Shown here in pieces: positions 63,391 through 64,000 of a DNA stretch of 64,000 bases (the stretch's first letter is position 1; each line of letters opens with the position of its first letter). The notes under the pieces were generated by a model. That model saw only the letters and a list, made by a program, of their open reading frames with translations. It was not told where the DNA came from and did not search any database. The position numbers were made by a program, and so were the translations under genes. Origin of the DNA: DCFW01 sp963790715 (GTDB lineage Bacteria > Bacteroidota > Bacteroidia > Bacteroidales > Bacteroidaceae); NCBI GenBank assembly GCA_963790715.1, contig CAWBPN010000018.1:1054001-1118000 (forward strand). The letters run 5' to 3'.

Positions 63391-63523
63391 TGACGCTACG
63401 TAAAATTTCAACTCACGCGTTATGAAAAAAAATCTGACGCTACGTAACTTTTTTTTTCACGGAGCGTGACTTTTTTTTCTATGCAGCGTGAGTTGAAAAA
63501 ACACGTACCGTCAGATTTTTTTT
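63391..63523. repeat. Interleaved direct/inverted repeat block
   Basis: TGACGCTACGTAA occurs twice (63391-63403 and 63435-63447). A 13-bp perfect inverted repeat pairs 63406-63418 with 63486-63498 (TTTCAACTCACGC). A 21-bp inverted repeat with one mismatch pairs 63425-63445 with 63503-63523 (A8-TCTGACG...). A small hairpin TCACG-GAG-CGTGA (63457-63469) sits between two T-runs. The two long pairs cross each other, so they could form a pseudoknot or alternative structures. Function unknown. Confidence 0.8.
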
Positions 63524-63792
63524 CACGCGGCATTGTGTCTTTTCAAGTTCCAAATGTGATTTTTATTTTGTGCGTATGTTCTGAATAGTTCATTCTGTAC
63601 TGAATGGTTGAAGGTTTGCAGCCTTACAGCTGAAAATGCCAGTGAATAAAGCCGATCTGAAACCTGAAATGTTTGTTACAATTATAATATTTCTTGTATA
63701 ATATCATCAGTCTTCTTATTGCTTTTGTTGAATTTGAAGTGATAATGAAAAAAAGTGAATGAAATTTGATATATGAAAAATGAGTATTGTTA

Positions 63793-63800
63793 TACTTTTG
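63793..63800 (+). promoter_or_regulatory. Promoter -7 box of the MBL-fold gene
   Basis: TACTTTTG, perfect TAnnTTTG, 15 bases before the ATG at 63816, giving a short leader. Confidence 0.5.
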
Positions 63801-63815
63801 AGAAAAAATAATAAA

Positions 63816-64000
63816 ATGAAGATGAGGCTAAGATTATTATTGATGTCATTGATTATGATTTTCGGTTGTGAGAATATTAATTCAAGACAAAAATCAGATT
63901 TTACTTTATGGCAACTTCCATCCCAAATCAATACAATTGGGAATTCATACATCTTTCAGATGAATAATGGTCAAGTCGTTGTTATGGACGGAGGGGTGAA
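63816..64000 (+). CDS. Metallo-beta-lactamase-fold lipoprotein (partial, cut by window end)
   Basis: Only the first 61 codons are present. The start MKMRLRLLLMSLIMIFGC is a lipoprotein signal with Cys18. The following LPSQINTIGNSYIFQMNNG then VVVMDGG is the typical first beta-sheet of MBL-fold hydrolases, where the Asp-Gly-Gly turn precedes the metal-binding HxHxDH loop (beyond the window). The substrate class cannot be judged from this fragment. Confidence 0.7.
   Translation, partial: MKMRLRLLLMSLIMIFGCENINSRQKSDFTLWQLPSQINTIGNSYIFQMNNGQVVVMDGGV

Larger units (their letters stand above)
62695..63815. other. Long non-coding region beside the VapE-like gene
   Basis: About 1.1 kb without a convincing gene. 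It contains the VapE promoter, a short doubtful frame (63036-63239), a 6-bp hairpin around ACGTCC...GGACGT (about 63323-63350), a dense block of direct and inverted repeats (63391-63523), and the promoter of the last gene. Confidence 0.6.

Overview
The window is chromosomal DNA from a member of the Bacteroidales (Bacteroides/Prevotella type; I cannot place it to genus). The evidence is the recurring TAnnTTTG -7 promoter box, often with a TTG/TTTG 19-21 bases upstream; the gene string DUF4271-hemD-rnpA-yidD-tyrS; an ECF sigma/FecR pair; a fimbrillin-like lipoprotein; and a polysaccharide-utilisation region run by a hybrid two-component regulator.

Bases 1-21.8 kb are mostly housekeeping: murF diverging from folP-cdaA; two acyltransferase-like genes; a TlpA-type thioredoxin; metK behind a candidate SAM-II riboswitch; a LOG-family hydrolase; the DUF4271-hemD-rnpA-yidD-tyrS group; tRNA-Gln(TTG); a DEAD-box helicase; a lipoprotein tyrosine phosphatase joined to a 1127-residue GH18/NodB/GT2 fusion; an M16 peptidase; and an overlapping SIS isomerase/PfkB kinase pair.

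Bases 21.9-31.5 kb are accessory: an ECF sigma/FecR/STN cassette whose third protein has a surface-repeat region and a small barrel instead of a TonB receptor; a remnant outer-membrane gene end; an esterase; a DsrE-like protein; an ethanolamine-type permease; a DUF5106 thioredoxin-like protein; and a fimbrillin-like lipoprotein.

Bases 31.8-57 kb form a glycan-degradation locus: a GH2 beta-galactosidase broken by two single-base frameshifts (minus strand), then a plus-strand series GH78, GH2-malectin, an unassigned GH, GH2, GH105, GH106, a GH71/99-like protein and GH2. A hybrid sensor/regulator follows, with its AraC-type output domain in another frame, and then fucO. Rhamnosidases, beta-galactosidase/glucuronidase candidates, an unsaturated-uronide hydrolase and lactaldehyde reductase together fit a rhamnose-, galactose- and uronate-containing plant polymer (rhamnogalacturonan I or arabinogalactan protein). 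No SusC/SusD pair is present in the window.

Bases 57-64 kb hold a C69 dipeptidase and a DUF4886 protein that look like a former operon, now split by an AbiEi/AbiEii toxin-antitoxin module flanked by a perfect 18-bp direct repeat. A VapE/DUF3874 mobile-element protein follows, then about 1.1 kb of non-coding DNA with interleaved inverted repeats, and the start of a metallo-beta-lactamase-fold lipoprotein cut by the window end.

All family calls come from reading motifs in the sequence; no database search was possible.
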